From: Amborella trichopoda | Taxonomy: Eukaryota > Streptophyta > Magnoliopsida > Amborellales > Amborellaceae | Direction: 5' to 3' | NCBI RefSeq assembly: GCF_000471905.2 | Contig: NW_006499705.1 | Span: 6,587,564 to 6,651,563 of the forward strand | Length of the DNA: 64,000 nucleotides | Translations under genes and position numbers: made by a program | Notes under the pieces: generated by a model | The model's database searches: none | Told to the model about the DNA's origin: nothing | Seen by the model: only the letters and a program-made list of their open reading frames with translations | Shown here: in pieces, positions 11,201-23,099 of the stretch | Layout of the letters: each line of letters starts with the position of its first letter | How positions within the stretch are numbered: position 1 is the first letter of the stretch

Positions 11201-14200
11201 GATATTGATCCTTAAAACATGTTTACAAATAATGGAATATGTATACCCAAAATTTGATGCATGACCAGGTTTTGCAAATACTAGGCCCCAAATGGCCCAT
11301 TAACTTTTTCCATATTTTTCTTTTGTTCTTCTATAATCAAAATAGGATATAGTGATATACTTGTTATATGGTTCCTTATCCATCCTTTGAATTCTTCAAC
11401 TTCAGTAGTTTGGATGCCTGCCTTCATTTTCTTTTATTGGTTAGTAACTTAGAAATCTTACTGCAACTTGATTTTTTTGGAGAGCCGTTATGTCTTCTCA
11501 ATTGCCATGAAAGCTTAAATTCTATGTAACCTAGCCTGACAAATTTGTGCCTGAGAAGAGTCAGAGCTCTTGAGTTATGAGTGCAGAATATTTGTTATGA
11601 TTGAGGCAGCATATAGATAGTTCAAACGAATCTCTAGTAATGGATACAAATAGTGAATTCTGTTTTATGTTACAAGTCTTAGTATTGAATAAAGGAGTTG
11701 CATTTACAAATTATGCAGGGAAAATTTCCTGAAGTATTTTTCACCCTAAGCTGCTCATTCCCATCAGCATGTTACCCAATGTTTTTTTCTTTCAAAGAAA
11801 AATGTTTTGCTCACAATATAAGGATGTTTTTAGCTGCTTACAAGATGTCAGGGGTTCATTACTGGCAGGATTTTTATGTTCTATAGTCTTTTTTCTAAAT
11901 GAAGAACTAAAGATATACGCCAGGAAACCTTTAAATTAATAAGTTCATTATTCTCTTTTAGAATGCAACGATGGAGATTCACAACTTCCCATTCTGGAAT
12001 TTCCACGCCCTGATTACACCAAAAGTGAAATTGAGGTAATGCAAATCAGATAGAACATTGTTCAGAGGGAATTTCGCGAATTTTCTTCTCTCCTTAATTT
12101 AAACCACCATATTCCATCACTTAGGTATCTACTGACTCTTGAATATAATAATGGTTTATACCTTTGATTGTAGGATGATCAAAACTCAGCAATTTCAGTT
12201 TCTTTGACAAAAGATTCTGTTCAAAATTTCCCCAAAACATTTGCAAATGGTAATGTGACAGCGGATGAATGCTCAGCTTCTTCTAGCTCCCTGCAATCTG
12301 CTGGATTAGGATGTTCATCAGCTCCAAGTACTCCTAGGTCTAATTTTATGAATTCTACTCAAGCTATGAGGAGGAAACTATTTGCAGAGTCTGATGTTGG
12401 TAGATCCAGCTTTCAAAAGCTTCTAGAGCCAAGAGTACCGCAATGGCCAGAAATTGCTCCATACAGACTGGTTCTTGGAGATGTAAGAGAAAAGGTAGTG
12501 TCCTGTGGAATACTCTGGTTGTGTTTCATTTGGTTTGTGTAGAAGCCGCAGCTAAACCATTTTTTGTTGGATCCTCCTTTGTACTTATCTATGTATCATG
12601 GATCAGTGCTTGCCCCATTTCTTTTCCTCTTTTGCAATAATATTATGTTTATTATTGGTATTATGTAATAATATTTTTGATGCAACTGATTGTAGCTTAT
12701 TAAGACAAGGAGGCGGTTGGAGCTCCTTCTTGAAGGTCTTCCTTGTGATTATGATCCTTCTGATTACTACGAAACATCTGAACAGCTTCTAGAACCTCTT
12801 CTCTTATGTTATGCATCCCTGGTACCCTGCTTTCCCCTGTCAAACTTGCACCTCATTTCTATAGTTATATGATGAACAGCTGGCTTCTAATTATTGGTGT
12901 TTGCAGCAATCCTGTGGATCGGTCATCCTGGCAGATGGGAGGCTTGCTGACTTGATCAGAAGGGTTGCTACCTTTGGGATGGTATTGATGAAGCTCGATT
13001 TACGCCAGGTGCGTACAAATATGGATGCAAATCTCATCTTGCTCGCTTTAATGCTTTTGCCTGAGTGGTTTGATGTATCAGGAATCTGGTAGGCATTCTG
13101 AAACACTAGATGCAATTACAAAGTACCTAGACATGGGTACATACAGCGATTGGGATGAAGAGAAAAAGCTTGAATTCCTCACACGAGAGCTGAAGGGAAG
13201 AAGGCCACTAGTTCCCCCGTCTATCGAGGTAGCCTAATTTCTATGTCTAGCATGAATTTATGTTATGCTACAGCTATATGTTAAATTATTTACAATTTTT
13301 TGATTACTAGAAAGAAATGATATAGAAGATATTATAACATGCGCTACAAGGAGACTGTTTAATAAGAATTTTCCAGTTTTTGGCTCTTACGGTATCTCAT
13401 TTGTGAGTATGTGTGTGAACAATGTTGATCTACTGTCTGAACTATTTTGTGTCTTCCAATATCATGACAACTTGAAGCATGTTTTCTTGTCAGTGAATAC
13501 ATGTGAAATTCGGATGTGCTATTGTTTGGATGACAGTGTGCCAACTTGAGTAAGAAGAGTCCTTAACATAGTAAAACTCACCCTAGTGGGGATATACAGG
13601 GATACTTGATATCGATGCATGTATAATGATAGGCATGATCATTAGTCATGCAGGTTTGTCTCCTGAACTTGTAACTTCTTTTTTAATTAAAAAATCAAGA
13701 TTTATGCTTTCTATAATATTTTCTTGGTACTGTGGTAAATTCATTATCCATGTTATAGTTTCTGTCCCTGGTACTCTACCTTATCCAACCAAGTACACAC
13801 AACTTGTTTGGGGGCCTGACACTCTCCAGACCTCATATGGAATCTGCTGTCAATCAGGCTGTCAACGTGGCCATGCTACTCACTCGTATTGGACGCTGCT
13901 ATCAATCCCTTATCCTTAAAAGCCTCCATAAAGGCTGGGTTGAGCTATTAACACTACCCATATAGCTTCTCATTTTATGCTTAGGATGGTTAGACATTGA
14001 TATAGGTGCGCATATATATTATGCATGATCGTCAGTCATGAGCACAACTTCTTTTTTATCAAAAAGACAAGATATGTGCTTTCTAGAGTATTTTAGTAAA
14101 TTGATCGTCCACTGTTATAATATCTGTCTCAACTATGCTGTGCATTTTCTCATGAAATTTTGATGTTTAGGAGTACAAGATCATCTCCATGTCGGAGGTT

Positions 14201-17200
14201 TAAGAGAAAGAGAGGGGGGCGGGGGAGGTGTCGGGGTGTCATGAGCTTGTGTCCAAGATGCAACAACTTTAAAATTTCACTTAAAAACTTCAAAAATTAC
14301 AACTCTTGATTGAGATTACAGAAAGCATTGAGCCCCTTTGGCTCACAAATACATAATCAAAACACCCCAAAAGAAAAATTACAAGACTCTGGATTGGTCC
14401 CTCACTAGTTCCACAACGTAGAGATTGGCCACATTACAACATTGCATAAAGAAAAATACATCTCCAACAGTCCTCAAGTCGAATACTTCAATGACATAAA
14501 TCATATAATCATTAAATACATGAAGTTGACTCAATCTCAATTACATAAACAACACCAAAGTAGTGCGCGCAGTCACTAGACCATGAGAAGCTTTTTTCAT
14601 AACGAAATTGTCGATTAAAAACTTGAGCACAATCCCTTTGATTACTCAATCTGATAGCAAGATGTAGATTGTCTAATCTCAATCCAAATTTTAAAGAAAG
14701 CATAAATCATGAAGGCTTAAATCAAATCATCACCATAATCATCAAACTAGAATCAAAGAATTAGCACGCGACCTTAAGATATGAGTATGAGTTGCGTGGA
14801 GCCCAATCTAGGTCCTATGGAACATGGTTTACTGAATAGAATGCATGGGGAAACTTTGGCATGGTATCCCTTTCTAAAATCAAGTTTTGTATATGAGAAA
14901 TAGGCCAAATATCTTGCTGATATGTAGGTATAATTTCAGCCAGAATATCTCAAAGAAAATCAGTTCAAATGGGACAAATCAAACCATGTACATGCCAAAA
15001 TGCCTAGTAACTAAATGGGCATGCATGGGCAACCAAAGCTTAAAAGAACAAGGCATAGAGGAAAAGATTACCTTGCTGTAAGTCTCAGGAACAATAAGAG
15101 AAAGGGATAAAAACACCATGGAAGGGTCATTTTTAACCTCCAAGGAAGGGCCTCCTAGTTTGCACCTTAATGGGGGGATGAGAGATGGTAAGGACGAAGG
15201 GGGGCGTGCCTCTCTCTCTCTCTCTTGTAGCTCACTCTAACAAGTATGAAAGGGGCTTTGTTGGGGTGATTTAAGCTCCCTCTAATAGCTAGGGTTTTGA
15301 GTTAACTTTTAGTTGGATTGAATCTAGACCACACAACTAGAATATCAAGGGCTTGGAGAGAGGCTTGATCCTAGCCGTCCAACCCACAAATAGCTATCAT
15401 AGATGTAGGTTGTGATTTCTGCACCATTATCCCCATATGTGTGAAAACAACTCTGAATTTTCCAAATAAATTAATCCCGTAATTCAAGAAATTGCTTTAT
15501 GAATAAAGTGTGAGAAGAAGACCTTATGGAAGGCATACCACTAAAATCTCTACAAAAACTGTTCTCTCTTTAAATTCAAATTCAATTTGAATTGAAAAAG
15601 GTTCTCTTTCAACACCTCACCCCCGCTCATACATGTGGTGTCATGGTCGCAAAAGTAACCAATGAGAGGAAGACACCATAAAAGTCACTTTATATCTAGG
15701 TTTTCCATTGGCTTAAAGGTCCCAAAATTAAGGAAAAAGTCTCTCATACTCATGAAAATATTGAAGGTTCGTAAGTGAACAAACTTACAAATACCAAAAC
15801 AGTCCAAGGAACAAAGAGGGGGGCATCCCACACCTAGGCCTGACGTAACTCACTTTTCAGCCACTTAGCTAACGTGTGGCTGACATCAGTGGCCACATGG
15901 CAGCTTCTGTACGGCCTATTTGCCATTTGGGCCTATGGGGTGGTGTCCTGTGTCATTTACCCCGAACGAAGGGTATAGGTGGGTTTTGGGATCTAGAAAA
16001 AATCAAGAAAAATTTCCAAAAATTATTTCTGACATTTTTCAATATTTTTCATTAAAAGTAGGGCATGGAAAAAATTCTATTTTGGAAAAATTAGGATCCT
16101 TAAGGAGTTCGTTCTCAATTGTTTGGGTATTCCACTCGGCTAGGTCTAGACCCTCTGGTTGCTTTCTTGAAGTTAGCCCAACGAGCTCGAGCCCATGACC
16201 CACATTCTCAAGCTGGGACTTCATGCTTGGCCCTTCAAAGCTAACCCAATAGGTGACTAGGTCCTAGACGTAAAGTGGATTGCAGGTAGTCACCCGAGGA
16301 TACAGTCTTGGGATGTGGGGAAATCTCTCTAGCACATGTACATGTCTCTTGTCGGTGGATCTACCTGAATGAGAGCAGCTTCCCAGTTTAGGACTGTCAT
16401 ATGCACATACTGTGAGTGAGATCAATGTCAGGAATTTGGCTTATGTCCTCTCAGAGCCGATCCTTTTTACACAAGGCTCAACACAAAAAATCTCAGAAAG
16501 TCTCACATACATGTATTCTTGATCCATATTTAACCATTTCCTTAACATGCAGATACATATCAATTCTAAATATCATGCCCAGACTCAATTGATCATGAGG
16601 TTATCTCACCAACCTTGACCAAGGGAAAACCCTCAAACACTTCTGGGTATAATGCACCTAAACCGAGCCTCATGACCGGGGTTTAGTGACTCTATGGACA
16701 CCAACTCCAGATCCTAGTTAACACAGATCCTGCAACTCTGCGAGTCACACGTCTCTAGTAACTCCCACTGTGACCAAGAATTCTTGGTGTCAAGGCCTTG
16801 AAGGGCCACAACTCCAATAGGGGAATGTTTTTTTTTGGGCGGGGGTTTGTGTGTGTGGGGGGGCACATCTACACCGTTACTCTACCTTACCCCACCAAAT
16901 ACACACAACTTGGTTGGGGGAACTTCAGTACTTGACAATCTCCAGACCTGATATGCTATCTGATGTCAATCAAGTTTTCAATGTGTCCATTCTACTCACT
17001 CGTATTGGAAGATGCTATGGTCTCTTATCTTTAAAAGCCTTCATAAAGGCTGGGTTGCACTATCAACACACCCTTCTTGTTTCACATCCTATGCTCATTA
17101 CCTAATTAGGATGTTCTTTTATGGGGTACTAAGAAGCCTTCGTTGAGTGCTAATGCTGACTGCAAATTGATGGATAATATGGCTATGGAAATAATTGGTT

Positions 17201-20200
17201 TCAAATTCTTCTCCAGGATATTGGAATCACTTCTTTACTACTCCCATAGTGTCCCATGATTTGTGCATGAGGTGGGATGTCTATTTTTGGATATTTGGAC
17301 AAGCGTATTAAACTTTATCTTTATTTATTTAAGAGACCAAGAGAATATTGTAATTAAAAAGAATGAGGTTCATGTTGTGCATTTTTTTTTAGCAGAAGTT
17401 ACATTTTTAGACTCCCATCTTCAGCTGCCATCAGTGCTTCTAGTGCACCATTGCCTTTCTGCCTTTGGGGAGACCTAGCCTGGGTTTACCTTTGGGATGT
17501 TTATCTCTATTTGTAGCCTGTGGTGTATGTATGTGTACCTTTTCTCTTTTGTAAAATTTTTGTAAAGAAGTATCAAGAGTAATTCAGGTCTAGATGACCA
17601 TTCATGTGTGGATATCATATGAATTTCTCTTGTCACATTGACTGAGCATCAGGAAACTTATCATATTTCACATTTAACTTTAATTGTATCTATTGTAGTT
17701 TCATATTTATTCTAGATGAAAAACTACACTTAGAGATTTTGCGTTGCATATATGATTTCCTTTTCCTATTTTATATTCCTGGGGTTTTAGAGTTGTAAAT
17801 TGATGCTTGAAACATTTGTTTTCTTCTGTGTGGCTCTGTGATTTTCGCAACATTCATAATTTATCAAGCAAACTTTCAAATTTTATTATTGAGTAATCCA
17901 ATTTAACATTTGGAGTACATACACCAAATTACATGTATACACATGAATTTGCAGCAATAAGGACTCATAATTCACTCGCATGATTTTCAAAAAACAAAAA
18001 AAATAAGTAGTTAGAATTAGTTAGTCTTTATGTGGCAATATAGTCAAGTAATGAAGCTTTTTATCCCTTGACATCCTCGGGACTAAAGGTTTTGTACATT
18101 ATGTTGTTATTTCTGCTGTGGAAATATTCAGGGAATTAATGGTGTTTATTTGCTTTTCATTGAATCAGTGGAAACTTCTTAATTTTCATCCTGCTTATAT
18201 GCATATCACCACCTTCCATGCCTTCTCAGGTAGTTGCTGATGTGAGGGAGGTCCTAGACACCTTTCGTGTAGCAGCCGAGCTGGGAAGTGAGTCTCTTGG
18301 AGCATATGTAATTTCCATGGCTGCAAATGTATGTATGGCAGAGCCACAACCACAAGCTCAGTTATTAGAAGTTGCAACTAGAAGATCTTTTTATTAGAAG
18401 TTGCGACTAGAAAATATGACCTCCCTTGTCTTATTGGCAACATATATTTCGTGAGACATCAACCGTGGGGGACTGACACTTGTGAATTGCAGGCTAGTGA
18501 TGTTTTGGCAGTGGAACTCTTACAAAAAGATGCACGTCTTGCTGTAAGTGGGGAGCTTGGGAGACCCTGTCCAGGGGGAACGTATGAATCTCTCTCTCTC
18601 CCTCCCCCTGCCCTCTCTCTCTCTCTCACACACACACACACATAGAGGCATATGCAAGCCAAATCATTTTCCATTTTGATGGCAATTGGGAGACAGGTTT
18701 CCTGCACACATACCATAGACATTGCCATGATGATTATTATCGTTTAAGCATTTGACTATTAATGGTTTGACATAATGCTTCCTCATGGTTAAGCAGGTTG
18801 AGGGTTGTACCTCTGTTTGAAACAGTGAAAGACTTGAGAGGAGCAGGCTCAGTTATTCGGAAATTGTTATCTATTGACTGGTACCGGGAGCATATTATCA
18901 CAAGCCACAATGGGCACCAGGAGGTACAGCAACAAAAGTTGTTGGTGATTATGTTCAACATTCTCTACGATCTCTATAAATGGTCAAGAAACTGTAAAGA
19001 ACCAAAAAAAATGTGGCTTCTGTGTGCAGGTAATGGTTGGATACTCAGACTCGGGAAAAGATGCAGGTCGCTTTACTGCAGCTTGGGAGCTGTATAAAGC
19101 CCAGGAAGATGTTGTGGCTGCCTGCAATGAGTTTGGCATCAAAGTCACACTGTTTCATGGACGTGGAGGAAGTATTGGACGTGGTGGTGGTCCCACATAT
19201 CTTGCTATACAATCCCAGCCCCCTGGTTCTGTCATGGTAATCAAATTGAACATACTAGTCATCCTCAAGTCCGACGCATGAGCTTTTTTCAGAAATTTTA
19301 ACATAGGGGCCACTTTGCTGGGAAAGTTGTGTTTTCAGGTCGCTGTATGGGGAAATAAAAGAGATATGCCCGTACATTATTTTCTTTCCGTCAAACTAAC
19401 AAGGACATCATCCCTGCTTTTCTGCACATGATGAACCAACCTGCAAACTTTCTGATTGTTTTCACTACGCTGCAATTATCATTGATGAATTGGAGAAGGC
19501 TTGGCTTCATTGATAGTTTTCCCTTCGGTTATGTTTCCCCTAGTAGATTTCCCCTTGTCATCTCCATTAGGGAATGTCGTTCTTACCTTTTTCTTTCCCA
19601 TGTTACCTGTTCTTCTCTCTATTTCATTGTTCATTCTTTTTTATTTGAAAAAAATAAAAAAATTCAGTGATCATAAGAATCTGGGTTTTTAACATCAATT
19701 CCTGTTTATGTAATGAGAGAATAATGGGGATTTTGTTATAAAATTCTGATTAGGGAACGCTTCGGTCAACGGAGCAAGGAGAGATGGTACAGGCCAAATT
19801 TGGGTTGTCCCAGACAGCGGTGAGGCAGCTGGAGATTTACACCACGGCCGTGCTGCTCTCTACTTTGCAGCCTCCTCAGCCACCACGTGATCACAAGTGG
19901 AGAGATGTGATGGAGGAGATATCAAGGATCAGCTGTGACCATTACAGGAGCACTGTCTATGAGAATAACGACTTCCCCCAATACTTTGAAGAAGCCACTC
20001 CGCAATCCGAGCTGGGTTTTCTCAACATCGGCAGCAGGCCCACTCGGAGGAGTCAAGGCAGCAAAGGCATAGGTCAACTACGAGCCATCCCTTGGGTCTT
20101 TGCATGGACACAGACCAGGCTCGTTTTGCCTGCTTGGCTCGGGGTTGGGACAGGGCTAAGGTGGGCTTGTGAGAAAGGATACAAAGAAGAGCTTCAGGCA

Positions 20201-20581
20201 ATGTACAAGGAGTGGCCCTTCTTCCAGTCAACCATCGACCTGATAGAGATGGTTCTGGCAAAGGCAGATGTCCCCATATCCAAGCACTACGAGGAGGTTC
20301 TGGTCTCCCCATCTAGACAGAAGCTTGGAGAGGAGCTGAGGGTGGAGCTGTGCAGGACCGAGAAGTATGTGCTGATTGTGAGTGGGCACGAAAGGCTCTC
20401 GGAGAACAATAGGAGCCTGAGGCGTTTGATCGAGAGCAGGCTCCCTTATCTTAACCCTATCAACATGATCCAGGTCGAGATATTGCGCCGCTTACGCCAG
20501 GATGATGACAACCACAAGCTCCGTGATGCACTTCTCATCACCATCAATGGAATAGCTGCTGGCATGAGGAACACTGGTTGA
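5239..20581 (+). CDS. PPC4: Bacterial-type phosphoenolpyruvate carboxylase, 19 exons, complete
   Basis: PEP plus bicarbonate gives oxaloacetate (EC 4.1.1.31); the type known to join plant-type PEPC in hetero-octamers. Exons: 5239-5585, 5703-5817, 5973-6050, 6696-6764, 7203-7281, 7359-7435, 7515-7610, 7904-8045, 9043-9177, 11962-12035, 12174-12494, 12696-12821, 12907-13008, 13082-13228, 18230-18328, 18493-18581, 18797-18923, 19030-19236, 19754-20581. All have GT-AG ends and phases add up to 1085 residues without a stop. Catalytic VLTAHPT is at residues 159-165, [10 protein letters not shown] at 745-754 and [15 protein letters not shown] at 783-797. The C-terminus is RNTG, not the QNTG of plant-type enzymes, and the N-terminal Ser phosphorylation site of the plant type is absent. 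Residues ~330-480 (exons 8-11) form a Ser-rich, low-complexity insert typical of this type. Introns 9 (2.8 kb) and 14 (5.0 kb) are swollen by repeats. Confidence 0.95.
9605..10216. mobile_element. Mutator-like foldback element in PPC4 intron 9
   Basis: This 612-bp element is almost one long inverted repeat. The left end GAGAAAATTACATA mirrors the right end TATGTAATTTTCCC, and pairing continues inward through AACGCAAA and CGGATGTT blocks to a centre near 9915. It is flanked by a perfect 9-bp duplication TTATATTTA (9596-9604 and 10217-10225), as Mutator-type transposases make. There is no coding capacity. The interior holds about nine imperfect copies of a short palindrome around CGGATGTTCAACATCCG. 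Confidence 0.88.
10325..10412 (-). mobile_element. 3' end fragment of an RTE LINE, minus strand
   Basis: A run of CAT triplets followed by sequence whose complement reads AGAGCATAATGGCGGACCAG, ATTCGTATAG and AATTGGAAAAA. This matches the 3' end of the RTE LINE at about 27600-27674 (AGAGTAGAATGGTGGACTAG, ATTCGTGTAG, GTTGGAAAAA, then GATGATGAT). The trinucleotide tail is typical of RTE elements. Confidence 0.75.
10430..11120. repeat. AT-rich low-complexity tract in PPC4 intron 9
   Basis: Long runs of ATT, TTA and AATATT units with very few G or C bases. Open frames here are simple Ile/Leu-rich translations of the repeat and are not genes. Confidence 0.8.
13630..14140. repeat. Degenerate tandem duplication in PPC4 intron 14
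   Basis: Sequence at about 13635-13770 (ATGATCATTAGTCATG, then AACTTCTTTTTTAATTAAAA) recurs at about 14025-14135 (ATGATCGTCAGTCATG, then AACTTCTTTTTTATCAAAAA), a period near 390 bp. The part between, about 13771-13955, matches the repeat at 16870-17070. Confidence 0.65.
14160..16850. other. Non-coding part of PPC4 intron 14, probable LTR-type repeat
   Basis: About 2.7 kb without exons or conserved frames, more GC-balanced than the flanking intron. Its base composition and blocks such as a CT run at 15212-15225 resemble LTR or LTR-retrotransposon untranslated sequence. I searched for TG...CA ends with a 5-bp duplication and found none that convinced me. Confidence 0.4.
16860..17480 (+). mobile_element. 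Decayed Copia-like fragment in PPC4 intron 14
   Basis: The frame at 16900-17000 reads [20 protein letters not shown], close to the conserved Copia polymerase/RNase H junction (LQYLTITRPDI..AVNQV). The bases at 16876-17070 are also repeated at 13771-13955. Downstream frames are shifted and only loosely match the Copia RNase H region. This looks like an old partial insertion. Confidence 0.55.
18587..18642. repeat. (TC)n and (AC)n microsatellite in PPC4 intron 16
   Basis: TCTCTC runs interrupted by CCCTCCCCCTGCC, then ACACACACAC, just after the exon 16 donor at 18582. Confidence 0.85.
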
Positions 20582-22764
20582 ATCCTTTGCCTCTAGAGTT
20601 ACCTGAACTAGTGACTGTGCTAAAACATAGTTAGTTCCTCCTCCCTTCTTAAGAGCGCAGTTTGCTAAATGCATGGGGATGAATTTCAAGGCAATAATGG
20701 CCATTTATACTCCCCATCATTTGTTATTGTATATATATAATATCATTAGGACGGTGTTTTTCTTTGTCAGATGCTGTATATTATATACAGCTATATTTCT
20801 TTGCAACCTCTACTTGTGGTTCCTTAATAACGCCCAACAACTCCCAAATAAAGTTTCAAATACCAAAGTTGTCAAAAGAACTTAAAAAAAGTCATATGCT
20901 GCCTGGGTTAAAGTGAATGACTTAGATGAGCTTGGTTTTCAGGAGGTTCATAGCCGAGACCTTTCCCATTGCAATTTGCTAACGGGGAGTCTTACCTTTA
21001 AGCCAAAGGCTTGATTGATGACTTTATATTATTGTCTAAGAAAGCTTTCTAGAGGTGACCAGCATCCTTGACCGTTCTTCCTGGATTTCTGTGTCATGAA
21101 AATTTTGGGAACTATGAAATACAGGGCAGTGTTTCTCGATGAAGAAGAGGAATCTCACTCTGGTTCTCACTCATTCTGAACAATCCTAAGTTTTTAGTTG
21201 TTAAAATCAGCCAAGATGATTTTCCAACACCCATAGGCGCAACTAATTGATATACAACATTTAACATCCTTTTCAATATTTGATTGATTTTTACTCAAGT
21301 AATAACTTCAATTCTCCTCATTAAATTGGTTCTTAATAGTTTTCTAGACCATCAATGTTCATTCATTGCACGCGGCAGTTGGTCTAAATTGAACCCAAAA
21401 TACCAGTTAAAAAGTAGTACCCGCAATAAGAAGGAAAAAATATTTGTAGCACTCCTTCCTCTTGGTAAAAGTTTGGAAAATAATATGTTAAAAAGGAAGA
21501 TGACAAAAAACACATCAGTAATCTGTCCATATCTGAAGAAAGCCTATAAAGCACGATCATTGAAGCCCAAAAAATTGAAACAGGATAGCTGGGGCAAAAC
21601 TGAACTAAACTCAAATCAATTGTGGTTGTAGAAGGATAGAATAGTTTTGAGAATGAATGTTTGAAAAACAGTTGAGGGAAATGGGTAATTGAGCTATGAC
21701 ATTATTGGAAACAGGGACTACTTCCCTTTTCTAAAATAATAAATGGAAACAAGGAAATTTTGGAAACTACAGTAATAAATTGCACACGTATATTAAATGA
21801 AAATGTTTTGCTGAAATGTGCGGTCACAAAAGGCACCAACAGCAGCAGATGAGAAATTTGGCATAGGGGCATGGGGAATCTAGGGAACATAGGGGGTACG
21901 TGGAGGATGTGAAAAGTTGTAGGGGAGAAGCAGGGCAATGTGGGTTGAATCATGTTCCTCAAAGATTTGGAAGAGGGGAAGAAATCAATTCTTTTATTTT
22001 GAGAACTGACTTTTACTGATGCTCGAGAAAGTACTATGAACATAAAAAAGAAATAACTTACTGTTTTATAATTCTGGTATACAATGTTATATTTTACTTG
22101 CGTAGTTTCAAACATTTTACCCAAAGTTACTGTGTATAAAAGCCTTTTAGGCTCATTATGACTTTGATGAATTCTCTGCACATTTTGCTCATTCATGTTT
22201 TCAATATACTATCTAACTGATGTTAACCTAATAGAAGTGACATAAGAAACTAAGGGCTGGTTTGCATGTTCCGGCAAGTCTGTCGCACTCACTATTATAT
22301 GTGTGATTAGTCGCACTCACTATTATATGTGTGATTAGGTAAAAAGGTGTTTATACGGATCCAAGTCAGAGGTAGTAACAGTGTGTGCTAATATAAACTG
22401 ACTGAATAAAACGCTTTACCCCAAAATAGCAGGCCTCTACTTTCTCCACTGTCAAATTAAATTGCTATGGGACGTATTAAGGAACACTGTCCTACAGACA
22501 AGCACTATTTGGTGAATAAACAATTCCTCCATGCACCTAAAACTAAAGTACCTATAAATTCCATTTGAGCATATCCATTATTTTCTAGAAATTGTTTTCA
22601 TTTAGTTGTCAAAGATTAGCATTTGCATCTGTGGTTATTAACACTTCTATAGTCAGCACCGATAGACGAATAGGCAAATATTAAATATCTAAAAAATAGT
22701 TTAATCAAATCGAGGTATGGAATGCAAATGTTGTGTTATTAGGTAGCAATAATGTATGAATTAC
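20582..22764. other. PPC4 3' UTR and intergenic sequence
   Basis: The PPC4 3' UTR begins at 20582. The rest is AT-rich with no coding frame I can support. A direct repeat of AGTCGCACTCACTATTATAT lies at about 22279-22335. Confidence 0.5.
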
Positions 22765-23095
22765 CTGGTTTTGGGAGAATCTTCTGGTTGACTGGCAGCC
22801 ACAACAAGTCATTGGTAACCTCCTTGTCTGGTCGGCTTTTCTTTGAATGGTGATGATGATAGGACCTTGCTTCATGAGTCTTAACCCACATATCTGGGTA
22901 GTCAATTATGCATGCTTTGCACCTTGGACAAATGTAGCCTCCACCACTTTTAGCTCCTTTATGACGAGAAAAATGATGATTATACATTCCACTCTTTGTG
23001 GGAGACCAATCTTGATCAAACTGGAAACTGCAGATTCTGCTATTGCCAGTAGGGGAGGTAGAGACTCAACAATCAAAAACAATAATTTCAAGAAA
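22765..23095 (-). pseudogene. Decayed exon of TFIIH core subunit p44 (SSL1/GTF2H2)
   Basis: Read on the minus strand, three shifted frames line up in order with the C-terminal half of plant p44. First comes LPPLLAIAESAVSSLIKIGL and PQR (family: PPPAIAEFAVANLIKMGFPQR). Next is AKSGGGYICPRCKA, the start of the zinc-binding domain. After a small deletion comes ARSYHHH. Last comes RRLPMTCCGCQ (family: RRLPKTCFGCQ), ending at CAG before GTAATTC, an intact-looking donor at 22764. The second Cys pair of the zinc motif is lost and the frame breaks at least twice. I found no flanking exons. The retained donor argues for a degraded duplicate of the gene rather than a processed copy. Confidence 0.75.
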
Positions 23096-23099
23096 TAGT

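Noticed and set aside
14160..16850. Bounded solo LTR in PPC4 intron 14
   Set aside because: Several TG and CA pairs were tried but none had matching 5-bp flanks.
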